From assembly GCA_018907035.1 (NCBI GenBank), contig JACCIC010000211.1, positions 579,501 through 643,500 of the forward strand: a stretch of 64,000 bases of DNA, written 5' to 3'. Shown in pieces: positions 11,832 to 24,438 of this stretch. Positions within the stretch are counted from its first letter, which is position 1; the number at the start of each line of letters is the position of its first letter. Made by a program: the position numbers and the translations under genes. Under the pieces are notes generated by a model. That model had not been told where the DNA came from. It worked only from the letters and a program-made list of their open reading frames with translations, and did not search any database. The DNA comes from Sycobia sp. Sy_11. Its lineage: Eukaryota; Arthropoda; Insecta; Hymenoptera; Epichrysomallidae.

Positions 11832-12540
11832 CTATATATACTTTATCAGTACATTTTTATCACTTGTAATCGTTGTATAATATATTAAATTATAAAATCG
11901 ATAATATAAATATTGTACACAAAAGAATTTTATGAATTTAAGACGCTGATCACGAAAACATTTATTATACTATTTTGGCGCATTTATCAAATAAATCCTG
12001 TGAATAACACCTATTATCTTACACTTTGAGTTTCGTGACATACAATTTAAAAGTTGAACGAATGAATGGCTTCATAAATTTGTTTTTCGTACTTGGAAAT
12101 CAATTTCATGAAGAGAAAATAATTCATTTATAACGTTAATTCACAACGATAGCGATCTATATTTATTATTCAAATTATCATCCGCCCGTTCCCTCTATAT
12201 TCTGTATATTGTTTAAAAAACAATTTCCATATTCTTGATAAGATAATTCCTGCAAACCCGATACAAAAGAAGAATTTTTAAGATGACAAATCTATTACAC
12301 GTGCCGTTTGCGGGGAAGAATCGAGCAAACTGTTAGCCCGCGGCCGAAAGAAACTGCAAAATAAGAGTAGAAGAACGAAGAATCCAGATGTCGTCCCAGC
12401 GGGACGTCCCTTCACTAGTCCGTAAACGCGTCGGCATCTAATACAACTATTAAATCCCTTCTCCCCAACAGCAGGAATAACAGCAGCGACCGTACGTACG
12501 TCGTACAGCACATTACGAAATCCGAGAAAGGCGCTGGAAC
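10741..12540. other. AT-rich non-coding stretch
   Basis: Strongly AT-rich until about 12290. The only notable structure is the 84-bp TA array. A 66-codon ATG frame at 10936-11136 is unremarkable. From about 12300 composition rises; the minus frames at 12278-12606 are short and start in or read into the adjoining CA-rich tract. Confidence 0.6.
11747..11830. repeat. (TA)n microsatellite, longest in the window
   Basis: An uninterrupted TA run of about 84 bp, capable of cruciform extrusion and prone to slippage. Assembly length should be treated as approximate. Confidence 0.95.
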
Positions 12541-12590
12541 CCCCCCCCCCACACACATACACACATACACCCACATATATACACACATTA
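12541..12590. repeat. poly-C and (CA)n tract
   Basis: A run of ten C followed by ACAC with TA interruptions. Confidence 0.9.
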
Positions 12591-13010
12591 TTATCCGACT
12601 AAGCATAAATTACCAAAGCGGTGTGTATCTGCAGCCACCGCCTTACAATAAACTCCATATATATATATGGACGCGCGATCAAATCTATATAAATACCGTA
12701 TGCGTTTCTCCCCCGCACTTGTCCCGACAACGCGGCGGAGTCACCCTCCAGCCCCGCCCCCTCCCCCTGGTTCGCCCGATATCAACCCGAAGGAATCCGC
12801 CGCCGCGTGCAGCGCTTTGCGGGCGCGTCTCTGGACACCCTTCCTCCCACGCGTCGGTCTCCTTTGTCGGAGCGCAGATGATATTCCGCCTGCCTCCCCC
12901 CCCCCCGACTACGCTGGGTATCACGGCGGTGCGACCCCGCGTAATTCGAGGTTATTATTCGGCCGCGCGCGCTCGCTCGATCGCGAGGGGACAAAAGAAG
13001 GCGGTTCGCA

Positions 13011-13012
<2 letters not shown>

Positions 13013-13052
<40 letters not shown>
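13013..13052. repeat. (AT)n microsatellite
   Basis: Perfect AT run of about 40 bp. Confidence 0.95.
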
Positions 13053-13055
<3 letters not shown>

Positions 13056-13196
13056 GGCGTAAAATCAGGGGGTGGCTGAGGGGGAGGAAAATTGATGGAC
13101 CGCGTATGCTAGGCGTCGATACGCTCTCGACTGGGAATATTAGATAATTCCGTGCAATCGGGCGAGCTGTGAAAATTGTGTTGGTACAAAAGCCGA

Positions 13197-13219
13197 GAAA
13201 GAGAGAGAGAGAGAGAGAG
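13197..13219. repeat. (GA)n tract
   Basis: Perfect GA run of about 22 bp. Confidence 0.9.
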
Positions 13220-13640
13220 CACGAATAATGTTTGCTTAAGCTCGCGGCTTAATAGTTTTTCTCGTTTGGGGGGAGGGGAGAGGGTCGAAGCTGCTCTCTT
13301 CCTTCTTTGTAGTAAATAGAAAATTTAACCCCCCCCATCCCTGGTGATGTAGTATATATGTATACTATACAAAGTTTCGAACCTAAGCGCGCGGAATATG
13401 ATAATAGTCTTGGCGAACCCTTCGACCTTACGAACCCATTACGATTATGATGAATGAAGCGAGATCGCAGCGATGACGGAGAATAAAGGAGGCAGCGTAT
13501 GGAGTGCTCTACAAATATTCAATTATATACGCTTCGATCGAGCTTTCGCGTATGTCAGCCGGCTGCGGCGATCGCCATTAAATTTCTCGGGCGTTATTAT
13601 CGAACATTGGATATTTCGTTAATTTTTATCAAGTATTAGT

Positions 13641-14560
13641 TTATCGGCGTTGCTGACGTTTCTGAAATAATAGTTGTTTCATTCTTTGTAAATTCAAGTC
13701 ATATTCGTCGGGAACTAATATTGTGTAAAGAGCACAATAGTCTTTGTGAGCTAATTCACAGCCAATAATTAACTGCAGCTTCTCCAGTCTCAACTGCAAT
13801 GCAGATGATAATTTTCATATTTATCAAACTCTTTCAACGAGTAACTCATTTTATGTAATTAAAATTAAATGTAAAAATTGAGTAAAATGAAATTTATTAT
13901 ACAGTTATATTAAAATTACAGTCGCAAATCGCAAATTAATTATTGTAATGCGTTTTTGTTATAAATGAACAGTTACTTCCAACGTTATTTAACTATGAAT
14001 ATGTTGTTATTTTAATTAATATCTGATTTTGATTAACTTCACTGTTTAAACAAATAATTGTATAAGTTACCGAAAACGTGGAATTATAAGTTTATTCTAG
14101 TTTCCTACTCGAACGTACATAGTCTCTGTTGTACTTTGCTCAAGATCAGTAACAGTTCGACAGACAAGTTGAATTAGTTGCAATCTTAGCAGAAATTACT
14201 TGGCCGAAGTCTAAGTGCCTTGATAGTCTTAATGCAATGTAACCTAAATTCATTGTTTTCCAGAAATTGGATAAAATAGTTCACGTGCTGACGCGCGGGG
14301 CTTATTGTCAATATTGAATTGGCTCCGATAATGAAAGAATAATGAATATGTGCCCGGATCCATGATATCTATTTCAAAGAGCGAAACGCATAGAAAAAAA
14401 AATACACATTCCTTACAGTTGAACCAGGGACAGCCGAATTAAGCTTCTCTTCGGTATGCGTTATTAAAAACAATACATCTTGTGTGAAATTCAATATAAG
14501 AGAGTGGATTCGGGACTTCGCAGGGGATGCGGTGAGGCATAAATTATTAAAAAAAAAAAA
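13641..14560. other. AT-rich non-coding stretch
   Basis: AT-rich with no supported gene. It ends in an A homopolymer at 14549-14563. Confidence 0.6.
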
Positions 14561-14779
14561 AAATCCAAACATATAAAATTAAAGTAGACGCGTATGTATA
14601 TCTATATGTATATGCTGAGGAAACGGAGAAAAAGTCGTAAAGAGGTCCGACGGAGGGAAAACGCGAGTGAGGGGGGATGTTCCATTTCCCCTTCCACCTC
14701 GTAAAGACGTACGTGGGGGAAGGGAGGCGGGTAACAAAAAATATAAGAGAAAAGCACGCATTGCGTGACTCCCTGTGTG

Positions 14780-14799
14780 TGTGTATATATATATACACA
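14780..14799. repeat. 20-bp perfect palindrome of TG/TA/CA steps
   Basis: TGTGTATATATATATACACA is its own reverse complement and alternates purine and pyrimidine throughout. Confidence 0.9.
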
Positions 14800-15202
14800 T
14801 ATGAATTCTAGGCTCCGTATACTCTACCCTATTTCCCCGCCGTACCCTCACTCGGTTTCAGCGGTGCAATACGTTATTCCGAAAACTATCTACTTTGGTA
14901 CTTTTATATTCAATACATTTGCGATGGGGCGAGGATGTCCTGGGGGTGCGGAGTGTCGGAGTTGGACGGTGGCGGGGGGGGGGGACGGAGGCGACCACCG
15001 CGTTTCTAGCACTCCCCCGAGATTCGCGCCCGCGGAGAGCGCCAGCAGGAAGGGGTAGGGGTATGGAGAGGGACGAACCCTTCTCGGGTATTTCACAGCC
15101 ACCCCAGCGGTACGCGAGTCCCCCCGTCCCTACTGCCCGCTATCGTTGGACTCTATCGAAGGGTTATGGCACCCCTCTCTACCTACGAATGTCCCTTACC
15201 TT

Positions 15203-15206
<4 letters not shown>

Positions 15207-15252
<46 letters not shown>
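15207..15252. repeat. (CT)n tract
   Basis: Perfect CT run of about 45 bp. Frames across it read Leu-Ser or Arg-Glu and are artefacts. Confidence 0.95.
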
Positions 15253-15255
<3 letters not shown>

Positions 15256-15584
15256 GCTCTCTAGACTCCCACGCGCGGCCGCTATCTCGCTCGTGTTTCT
15301 GCAACTTTCTCATCAAAATGCGCTCCTCGCCCCCCATCTCTCCTCGCCTCGCACTTCGTGGGCTTTGTCGTCGCCGCATCGCATCTTTCGGGCTCGATCG
15401 GTGAAACGTTATCGATCCTATTTTTCGAGCCTCCGGACGCGTTACGTTCCGTTACGTTACCGCGAGCGCGTAAGGAACTTTTTATACGTACTATGATAAT
15501 CGGAAAGAACGAGACAGGTTCCCAAGGAAAATGGAGAGACAAAGAGCTCGCGGAAGGGACGAGAGAAAGAGACTGAGTCTCTCA

Positions 15585-15622
15585 GGAGAGAGAGATAGAG
15601 AGAAAGAGAGAGAGGGGGGGGG
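15585..15622. repeat. (GA)n tract with G run
   Basis: Imperfect GA tract ending in a run of G; inverted relative to the CT tract about 330 bp upstream. Confidence 0.85.
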
Positions 15623-15794
15623 AAGGGCGAAGAGAAAATAAGAACGAAAGCTGAGAAGGCATTGTAACGACAGGGTAAAAGCCGAGATGTTGTGGAATGC
15701 GTCACGGATGCCATGGAAAGAGATGGGGTAGGAAAGGGGAGAAAGTGGGCGGAAAGCCCCTTTAAAAGCCTACTTATATCGGGCTCTCTTTTTC

Positions 15795-15812
15795 ATATAT
15801 ATATATATATAT
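15795..15812. repeat. (AT)n microsatellite, short
   Basis: Perfect AT run of 18 bp. Confidence 0.85.
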
Positions 15813-16140
15813 TTGCGGCATTGAGCATAATCGATGTGTATTACGATATTGCCGCCGGGGCACTTTGGGACCACAAGGTCTATATACTTGTAATCCGATA
15901 TTTATACGGAAATTCGGGTTTTTGAAAGCAATGGCGACGGCTGTCGCGGGACGAAAAAGTAACTTTTCAAATATGATAAAATTCAACGGTGGTCGAGCGA
16001 GGGCTGCATTAAGCGGATCTGTAAGATGCTAATTCGAAGGATTTTGTAATGTTTGGCGGTGTTGGAATTTCGTGCGGCGCGGTGCCCTCGAGCAGTTTGA
16101 AAATGTTGAAGAGGCGAATTTTTTCTTCTACGCGTATAAT

Positions 16141-16560
16141 TATTATTGATCGAATGTCCCGCGGATTAAATTCTCCGATTAAAGTAATAATTTTTAAGAA
16201 CAAAAATTATCGATGCCATATTCAAGTAATTTCTTTAAGCTGGATAGTATTTCTGGGCGATTTCCGATAATTCGTTTATTTCTTTTTTGCTTCAAATATG
16301 CGCAAATATAAAAATACGCATAACATTTACAAGTGAATCTTAAAATGTTAGAGCCGCGAACTTTCGCGATAATTTTTTTATTTCGATAAATTATCGGTAA
16401 AGTTTTTTCAGCATTCTGAAAACAGTAATATAAAAAATTTTTTGTCGATTCATATAGAAGATTAAATACAACGAATGCCTTCTATTCAATTGCAATTCTT
16501 GAAAATATTGAGTATATGATGTCTACCATCCTCCAATAAAGATCGATGTGGATTAATCGA
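16141..16560. other. AT-rich non-coding stretch
   Basis: AT-rich; nothing of note seen. Confidence 0.6.
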
Positions 16561-17190
16561 AGATCATGCGAATCCCGATCGGCCGCCCTCTACAGCCTAA
16601 TCAAATCGGTGTTTGTGTACAAAAACGATGCGATCTCCGCACGCCCGAGCTATAATGAAATTCCGCGAAAGTGAAAACGCGCTCGGGGGGACGACAATCC
16701 TCCAGCAGCTCCACCCCCGCCGCGACACTCCCTCATGAGCCAGGGATTCAATTGCGGTCGAAGCGACAACTGTCGCGCGCGGGGGGGGGGGGCGAGCGAC
16801 GCAGTCTCGCCAGCCGCATTATTAGATCCGAGCGCATTCCGTGTCGTCGAGCGTGCTCGCGCGCTTCAAATTTACCTCCGCCACGTACTCCCGCGTCCCA
16901 GTTGCGCGGCTGCTATTGTAAAACTGTTTTTGGCGAATTTGGAAGATTTCCAGGTAGTTGGGCGGGCGGGGGGGGGGTTTTGAGAGGGAAAGCAAATGGT
17001 ATATGGGCGGACGGATGGTATACGCGGATGCCAGGAGGCGTGTTACGAAATAATTTCGTTCCGTGTACCAAATTGGGTACGGGATGGGCGATTTTGTGCA
17101 CGCGAATCGGTGGGTTTATTGGTACATTTGGATGTTTTTTTCTTTCTTTCATTTTTTTTTGCGTGTGTGATTATCGAGCTTGCTAACCTT
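16561..17190. other. GC-rich block
   Basis: CpG-rich block with G homopolymers at 16781-16792 and near 16970-16978. Apart from the unassigned open frame at 16735, no gene is seen. Confidence 0.5.
16735..16983 (+). other. 82-codon ATG open frame, unassigned
   Basis: An ATG-initiated frame in a GC-rich block. It contains a poly-Gly stretch from a G homopolymer (16781-16792), then about 45 codons of ordinary-looking composition (for example LLDPSAFRVVERARALQIYL). A possible donor, CAG|GTAGTT, follows DFQ near 16953. If spliced there it could be a first coding exon. A longer plus frame (16671-17186) and a minus frame (16913-17152) overlap it, and the block is GC-rich, so chance openness is quite possible. 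I recognise no family. Confidence 0.15.
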
Positions 17191-18328
17191 AAATGAGATT
17201 AATTTGCTTTACATTAATTATAAGACGTTTCAGTGGTGTATTCAGTGTATAAAAGTACAAATTTTTCGTATAAAACTTACTTTTGTTCCAATTGCGATAA
17301 GATAAATCAAAACGGTTACCTTATGTTTATGTAGAAGAATAGATGCTTTTGCTGGTTAATTAATAAAATATTTTTCACATAATTGCGTGCTATCTCCTCA
17401 TATAAATGAGATTGTGCTTGAATTTCATTCCTTCATTGTTAATAATTAGGCAGAAAGAATAAAGCTCCAAAAAAAATTAATTTGATGTTATATTATAATG
17501 TAATGTTATAATGTTATATTCAATTCTAAGAATAATCGAAACATCTACAAAAAATATATATAAGAATAATTGAAAAATATCCGAAAATCTTTGATATATT
17601 ATTCGCAAAGTTATAAATAACATGTTCGATCTCGTCCATAGTTAATGAAGTTTCATAATTATTCATAGTTCTCGAGATGTTGGAATTTTCAACGATTGAA
17701 ATTTGACTTTTTGATGAACAATGTGCACGAACGATCGCAAAGGACAAAGGGCAAAGTCGCGCGCTCGGCGGCTCGCTCGTTGGATGCCCGATGCTATATT
17801 TTTACTGTTAAAGCACGAATAATTTTCTCGTTCCCGCCGAGCACGACACAGTCACAATTCGAGCGAACCTCCGCTGTTACGAAAGGCATTGCGCCTATCT
17901 GAAGTTCGTTAGTATTTCGTAAATGTCACTTACTTTTTGATAGCATCTCGTTCAGATTTTGGCTTTGCCAGTGCCGTTCGGACGCTTGTTGAGGTTATTT
18001 CACAAAAATTTACATACATATTTACGTAGACTTGTTCGTAAATTTGTTTTTAGTAATAAGACCAATTTTGGTAATAAGCCAAAAGACCATGGATGTTATG
18101 CAATATCACAAATTTCAAATTGACTCGATTTAGAACTGTACAAATATAAAACTGTTCACGGCCGAATTAAAAAAAAATATTTACTGAGCCTTTGTGATAT
18201 GGAATGCTAATTAACGTTATAGTAGAGCAATAATTAATTTTACTCGTGGGCTACTCAAAAGGAATAATTTAATCTTTCAGTTATAATAAAATGTTTCTCA
18301 TAGTGTTTTTATAACTTTTAGAGCTATT

Positions 18329-18379
<51 letters not shown>

Positions 18380-19850
18380 CATATTTACATATACCGTGGA
18401 TCAATTTAAGTTTTCTATCTAAACACCACAGTACCCTACAAAAATCCTTAAAAGAAAAGATGTACTGAGGGGATTATTTAATGGCATTGACGATCTTGAA
18501 CTTGATGTGAAGTCGATCTATAAGTTTCGTTGAAGATCAAATATATTTTTATATATTAAAGAAGCATAAAAATAAAGTGAAAGTTAAATTTGGCTAATAT
18601 GAATTCTCCCATTTGAATATTATGGAACCTAAACTGAAATGTAAAAATCACTGAGACAAATATTTCAAGATCGTTTTAAAAGGAGACATGTGCTTTGCGA
18701 ATGGACTTTGCATATCCTTCAAAGCTCTGCTTATCCTTGGAGGCGGCTAAATTTCGAATTGACGGATAAAACATTGATGTAAAATTGTCAATCGTGAATA
18801 AGGAGATCCGATTAACTGGTTTGCTTCCATACCGACTCTTACATTCGTCGATTTTTTTTTTTTGTATTTCGATAGAAAGTTCCGTTTAGATCATATCATG
18901 CAATTCTAACCTAAATTTTACTTATCTACATACTTCGCTTCCAAAGACATTCGATGCATTGAACAAAATTATGATTCTGAAACTTGTTTTAGACTTGGAC
19001 ATGACAAACCTATGAATTTCTACGTAAATATTTAATTCTTTTTATACCGCAGGTAAATATGAAACTTCCTAGTAAAAAAAAATTCACTTTGAACGTCAAA
19101 TAATCTTGAAATGAGAATTCTATGGCGTCTCGCCTATTCTTAAACGAAAAGTAATTAATAATGAATTGAAATTTGGTATTCTAGCAAAACAGCTATTATA
19201 ACAAAATATACAATATAACATACCTAATCATATATTTTGTATTAAATGGTAAAAAAGGATGCGGAAAAAGGATAGGATTGCTTGTTTAATAAAGAAAATG
19301 GAATAAAAAGTTAAGCAGTTGCTAGTAGGAGTACATATGCTCGCGTATTTGCATAACAGAAACGCATGAAAATGGAACAAACACGGTAAAGAAACTCACG
19401 GCGGGGAAAGCACCCAAGTTGGTAGGAATTTTCAAGCCGGGGAAAACAAAAGGACAGGTCCCAATTCTCTTAGCTCAAATGAGACTTTTAAGGTCGGTGA
19501 GAATTTCTTGGCACGTATCTTTTACGAGACAGACAAAGTTTTTTTTTGAGCGGGTCGTCAGTTCCTTATGATATTTGCATTATCGCGCGTTCGCCCACGC
19601 ACGCTGGTACACGAAACGTTGTACTCTTTTCGTTTTTATTTTTGATAAATAAGAGAATGTAGAATTATTCTATATCCATACGATATTGATCAAATTAGTG
19701 TCTGTCTCCCTCGGTTGTGTTCGACAAAGAGACTAAGCAAGCTTCCGTCGATAAAATCTATTGTCATCCAGCATGTATTATTATTGTAATAAAATCGTTT
19801 AAATATGATAATTAGAATATATATATAAAAGAGCTTAAAGATTGAATTCA
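17191..19850. other. long AT-rich non-coding stretch
   Basis: AT-rich apart from a mildly GC-shifted patch at 17690-17900. It holds a TATAAAAG word at 17248-17255, the TA array at 18332-18375 and a T homopolymer at 18852-18863. The small frames (17526-17747 minus, 17696-17902 plus) are not convincing. Nothing else seen. Confidence 0.6.
18332..18375. repeat. (TA)n microsatellite
   Basis: Perfect TA run of about 44 bp ending in ACATACATAT. Confidence 0.95.
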
Positions 19851-20078
19851 ATACGAATGCCCTGGTCGCGCCGCGGATACACCGTCAGACTGCGTGTCAT
19901 CCGAAAATTTTGCTGAAAACTCAATCGTAAACACAATCCCCGCCCGGCCGCATCCTTCTCTCCCAGCAGATGCGACCGCTTCCCTGGCATAGACGAGCAC
20001 GCCGGTTATTCGCCGAGACGAGCGATATGTCGTTCCGTCCAGTATATCATACTTACTCGATGCACTCGATATTTCCAT
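19848..20078 (-). other. 76-codon ATG open frame, unassigned
   Basis: A minus-strand frame starting at an ATG (20076-20078) in a favourable A-at-minus-3, G-at-plus-4 setting and ending in TGA at 19848-19850. The product begins MEISSASSKYDILDGTTYRS. It contains a splice-donor match (TCGA|GTAAGTATG) only 22 bases after the ATG, so the ATG could instead belong to a very short first coding exon. It lies next to a CA/TG microsatellite. I recognise no domain; the block is GC-shifted and chance openness is possible. Confidence 0.18.
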
Positions 20079-20095
20079 TAACGCGAAAATAGACA

Positions 20096-20114
20096 GACAC
20101 ACACACACACACAC
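20096..20114. repeat. (CA)n microsatellite, short
   Basis: CA run of about 18 bp followed by TGTGTACGTGTGTTTGTG, giving a small CA/TG inverted arrangement. Confidence 0.85.
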
Positions 20115-20288
20115 TGTGTACGTGTGTTTGTGTACACGAAGAAAACGCAAAGTCCGCGCGGTGAACTCGATAAATCACTTTAGTGCCGGCGTCGGCGTCT
20201 TCCTCATCGTCGTCCATTCCGACACGCTGCCGGAGGGGGCGTGCGAGTGGCGCAAACGAGGCGCACTCGAGCGCCGCTCTGCGTACGT

Positions 20289-20292
<4 letters not shown>

Positions 20293-20322
<30 letters not shown>
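20293..20322. repeat. (TA)n microsatellite
   Basis: Perfect TA run of about 30 bp. Confidence 0.9.
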
Positions 20323-20325
<3 letters not shown>

Positions 20326-20403
20326 ACTGCAAACAGTAGCTCCCTTGCTCTGTTTGCAAAACAGCGACAGTAGTGTAACTCTGCAGTGGCGAGCATAAGA
20401 CGG

Positions 20404-20406
<3 letters not shown>

Positions 20407-20450
<44 letters not shown>
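20407..20450. repeat. (TA)n microsatellite
   Basis: Perfect TA run of about 44 bp. Confidence 0.95.
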
Positions 20451-20451
<1 letters not shown>

Positions 20452-20593
20452 CAAAAATTGCCGCAGGCTCGCTTTATATGGATATTGCGCGTAATAAGGA
20501 TGTCGGCTCGCTTAAGGAGCGACCGCGCAAGGCCGCCGCGCGCAACCGAGAAGGACGCGCGTCCTGCCTTTTGTCCCCCGCTGAGTGCAGATG

Positions 20594-20618
20594 CATATAT
20601 ATATGTGTATATATATAG
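20594..20618. repeat. (TA)n interrupted by GTG
   Basis: TA run of about 25 bp with a GTG interruption. Confidence 0.85.
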
Positions 20619-20910
20619 GCAGAGGGTACCGCACGTACGACTATTATCGCGAACCCGGGCCGAATTCCGGGAGATCCGTCGCCGTGTACGAGGTACGCGG
20701 GTCTTGGCAAATATCTATATAGGGGGATGCGCGCCAAGAGGATGGAAAGTACGCGAGAGCGTCTATTCGAGTAACGTCGCTCGAAGGCAAGGACGCGGCG
20801 AAGGTTCGTTTAAAGAACTGTGCACGGGTGGTTGGATAAAAGGCCTCGAGGACGGGAAACTGCGTTTGCGAACCGGCCCTCGTAGTGGCGACATGGGAAT
20901 TTAGTTTTTT

Positions 20911-22260
20911 ATCGTTAACGAAACAATGTGTTTAAGGGGACGTGATCTTAAGTGGACCTAATGTTTATGCTTTTAATTTTTTAATACTGCTGTACGTAAA
21001 TCTTTTTATTTTAGAAAGAGACAAAAGTAATTATAGTCAAGGAAAGATATAATAATACACAACTGTCAAATAATTTCAGAAAAATTTAATTACCTCAGGG
21101 TCCTCGTCGGACTAATCGCTAAATCGCAAAAAATTGGTTTTCAATCCAAAGGAATTTGAGTCTATGGCTTCTGCTCATTATGACATTATTTTTTCATCAT
21201 AGTTTTGAAACTATGAATTTTTTAATTCTTTTAATTTTTTTTATATTCAGAAAGTGGTTGCTTTCGATCTACGAAAACGATAATTTTTATCAATTACCAT
21301 ATATATGTTTTTCACTTAATTGAATACGAACCCCTATAAGAAATACAAAGAAAAATAAGAAAATAAGAAATCAGGATTTGAAGGAAAAAAACTTTGACAC
21401 GCGTTTTACAAGCTGCTTCAAAAATGTGTAACAATTTTATATTTGTAACATTACTTTTCTACATAGAAACCATTATTGATGACACGAGATTCCGAAGTAA
21501 TAATTATTTTACTGTACTCAGTCAGTCGCACAGAACTATTCGGAAGTTCTAGATGAATAGATCGCCGCACGACCTATATATATATATATATACTTTTAAA
21601 GGCCATCTGCAAAGCCCTTCAGATCGTTTCCTTTTTTTACTCTACTGTTGAATCCTCTGTCTCATGGCTAAGATTTTGAATGATGAAGCATTCCATTGAA
21701 TCAGTGCCAGTCTGAGCTTCCGTCGCGACATTTGGTTTAAAAATATGGATTTGCATTTATAGAGCCCACGGATGTTTTTTTACAAATTTTTACATGTTTT
21801 CATTCACAGATTCTGGATCTAGCTTATAAAGCGTACGAGTTATTTATAAAAAAGAAACTGTTTCGTTTACAATTTAGAAAAATCTATACGGTAAAGTGTA
21901 GGCTCATTCAATGCATACAAAGTATTTCCATTACTACCAAGTATTTTATTGTACATTATCTTTTTTTAACTTATTTTACTTTCAATTATTAAAATGCAAT
22001 ATGTATTCTATTGATTTTTAATTTTAAAGTATTTGTTTTATATTACTCATCATTTGTTTATTAATATAATACTTATCCATTAGTCAATTTAATGTTTCCG
22101 TTAATTTTTCTATCAGTATGTGTAAATAAATAGGGCTCGGAGTCCCTATGTAATACATATATATTTAAAAAATCTCACAAATTATCATATTTTTACATAA
22201 AATGATCCCCTCTTTTCAGAATCAGACTAGAAAGTAAACTTCTCTTTACTTAACTTATCA
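20911..22260. other. AT-rich non-coding stretch
   Basis: AT-rich with a short TA run at 21575-21592 and a small perfect inverted repeat (CATAGTTT/AAACTATG) near 21198-21215. No gene seen. Confidence 0.6.
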
Positions 22261-22860
22261 AATTATTTCGTCAAACACGTTTCATCCTCGCAAACACGCA
22301 TATATATATAATACCGAATCATTTCATATACGCCAGAAATCAGGTTCAAAATCAAAGGAAGAGATGCTGCATGTAGATGGAACGTGAGAGCCTGTAAGGG
22401 AAAGAGATAGAGAGATAGAGACGGCGACAGTCCCTTGGGCCTACGTGCACCGCGCAACGGCTGACCTGGGGTCAAAGGTGCGAGTACATTAGCACCCCGG
22501 TAGTGTCGAGAAATTAGATTTCTCGCCGACTCGCTCCTATGTATTACGTCTCAGGCGTCCCGAAGCACTTACTACCCTCGACCCCCCTCCCCCCGATCTT
22601 AACACAGTCCCATACATCCTCTCGCGCCGTATATAATAAACGCGTCCGGTTCCGCATTGATTTTTGGCTTTCTAAGTGCACATTGCGGATCGACAGGTGC
22701 GCGCGTGGCGACGATTCAAATTAGATAGAGCGTTTGACGTTTGGCGATTGATAAAATCGTCGCTGCGCGATAAAAATGAGGAATTGTCGTGATTAATGCG
22801 AGCACGTGGACGTAAGTGCGACGTCTATGTTCGCGTCCTATGGTACGAGTATAGACAAAC
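22261..22860. other. moderate-GC stretch
   Basis: Composition rises to roughly even. Short frames (22263-22475 minus, 22539-22724 plus) have no features. A donor-like GAC|GTAAGTGCG is near 22810. Nothing supportable. Confidence 0.5.
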
Positions 22861-23736
22861 AAGAATTTAAATGTATATTAAAGTGAAATTTATTGGCTTT
22901 TATGTTCCATAAATTTCTTTCAGGATGAGAAACGATCGAATATTCTTCATAGAAGTTTGCTATTGTTTTAGTACGATAATCGCCGCGAGTAATTTACGTA
23001 CATGAGACAAGTAGTATTCTATTGATCAAGATCATCAAAGTTTCTTATATTTAATCATATTAAGAACCTTAGATAATTATCTGGAGTACGAAAAGTTTGT
23101 TATGGAAATACTCCTCGGATTAGAGTCAGTCGGATTGATGAAGTGACTAATAGGGGAGATAAGTAAGTATAAGAGTAATAATAAGAATGTGAGAGGCGCA
23201 AAGTTACAATAAACAATTATGAGAGTTGAGTCATTTTTATAAGTAAGTACAATAGCAAGTTGTTCGGAGTCTACTGCAAATTCTAAAGTCCATAAAAGAT
23301 TCAATAATGAATTGGTCTGGAATAAATATGATGATCCGGAACACTAAAATATGTTTTGGAATACTAAGGTATCTCTGCCAAATTGAACCGAGTGACTATT
23401 TTTTTTCAACAAGTCAACTCGTCTATAATGGTCGGGAATCCATCATAAAAATTTTAAATAAATTCAGCAAAAGTCGAAATAATGTGTCGTTCTGACACTT
23501 ATAATAGTTCCGAAATATTACAGTATTTAAAAAAAAATAGTCCACTCCAAGAGTTAGAACTCATCATTGATATCTCTATCATCCCTTGAACTTACATGTG
23601 TGACATTTGCATGTATACGTATATCTAAACATTGATTTCACCAAAAATATTTCTATCGATCAAAAAAAGAAGTTACGAAACCTCACTCTTTTCACGAATT
23701 AAATGTAAACTTGAACACTGTTTATCCGCTGAAAAG

Positions 23737-23774
<38 letters not shown>

Positions 23775-24438
23775 CTTCTAATATTTGTACACTGTCTCGG
23801 AAATTGCTAAATGCCGATATTAAATAAAAAAATATCGATCTTGCGCTGTTTGCAACTTCCGAATCATAAATGCAAAATTCACCTACGAACTCGTACGAAA
23901 CGAGCGCGCGAGCCCCGGAATTATTTAACCGCAAGAGCCTGCAAAGCTAAGCTCTCGCGCCTCGAATTCTAATAGGCGGGCCTGCGGCTAACGAGAATTT
24001 CACCTTTTTCTTTATTTACGCCTTCGAGGTTATAGGGACATCTTGAAAATGATACTGTTCAATTTTGAAAACAATTTTCATTTTTGTGCACGTATAAGCA
24101 CTCGAGGAGCATTATCGACGCAATTAAGTTTCGATCGTTTCGTTTACAAATCATTCGATTGCTTTTCTCGATTGGTTCTTTATAGTTGTATTTTAAAATG
24201 AACGATACACAACATTTAGAAAATTCTACACGAATGTTGGCAAAAATAAACAACGTATAAACTTGTTTTTGAAACCTAAATTTTATAAATTGAACTATTT
24301 TAAATTTTAATATAACGAGATTTTATATATTATTTTATTTAATTAACTTCATGTAACCATATCGGCTTTATGAAATGAATCAGTAAAATCTATTAGAAAC
24401 GATTAAAATAGCTTTACATTATATAGAAATAAAGATAA
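22861..24438. other. AT-rich stretch with a GA tract
   Basis: AT-rich. An acceptor-like CTTTCAG ends at 22923 but no clear exon follows. The GA tract at 23740-23774 is the only repeat of note. Confidence 0.55.
23740..23774. repeat. (GA)n tract
   Basis: GA run of about 33 bp. Confidence 0.9.

Larger units (their letters stand above)
12591..13640. other. GC-rich block without a supported gene
   Basis: CpG-rich sequence with a C run near 12897-12906, the TA array at 13013 and a GA tract at 13197. The plus frame 12623-13147 (174 codons) starts at an ATG but is Pro/Arg-rich and passes through the TA array as Tyr-Ile. A second plus frame and two minus frames cover the same bases, so I do not accept any as coding. 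Confidence 0.5.
14561..16140. other. mixed GC-shifted block without a supported gene
   Basis: GC-shifted sequence with a 20-bp palindrome at 14780-14799, a G homopolymer at 14974-14984, a long CT tract and a GA tract. An acceptor-like CTCACTCGGTTTCAG ends near 14861 and both following frames stay open for about 50 codons, but no donor or family match is seen. The other open frames overlap in antisense or read through CT repeats. Confidence 0.5.
19851..20910. other. GC-rich block
   Basis: CpG-rich block carrying one CA tract and three TA arrays. Frames at 20053-20454 minus, 20175-20396 minus and 20458-20904 plus are mostly open because of TA repeats or high GC, and none has a domain. Confidence 0.5.

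Noticed and set aside
12623..13147. 174-codon ATG frame
   Set aside because: Low-complexity Pro/Arg content, crosses a TA array, and other frames on both strands are open over the same bases.
13360..13450. Possible tRNA B-box (GGTTCGAAACT on the minus strand)
   Set aside because: No A-box at the right distance and no cloverleaf stems.
17248..17255. TATAAAAG as a promoter
   Set aside because: Sits in AT-rich DNA where the word is expected by chance; no CpG block or frame downstream.
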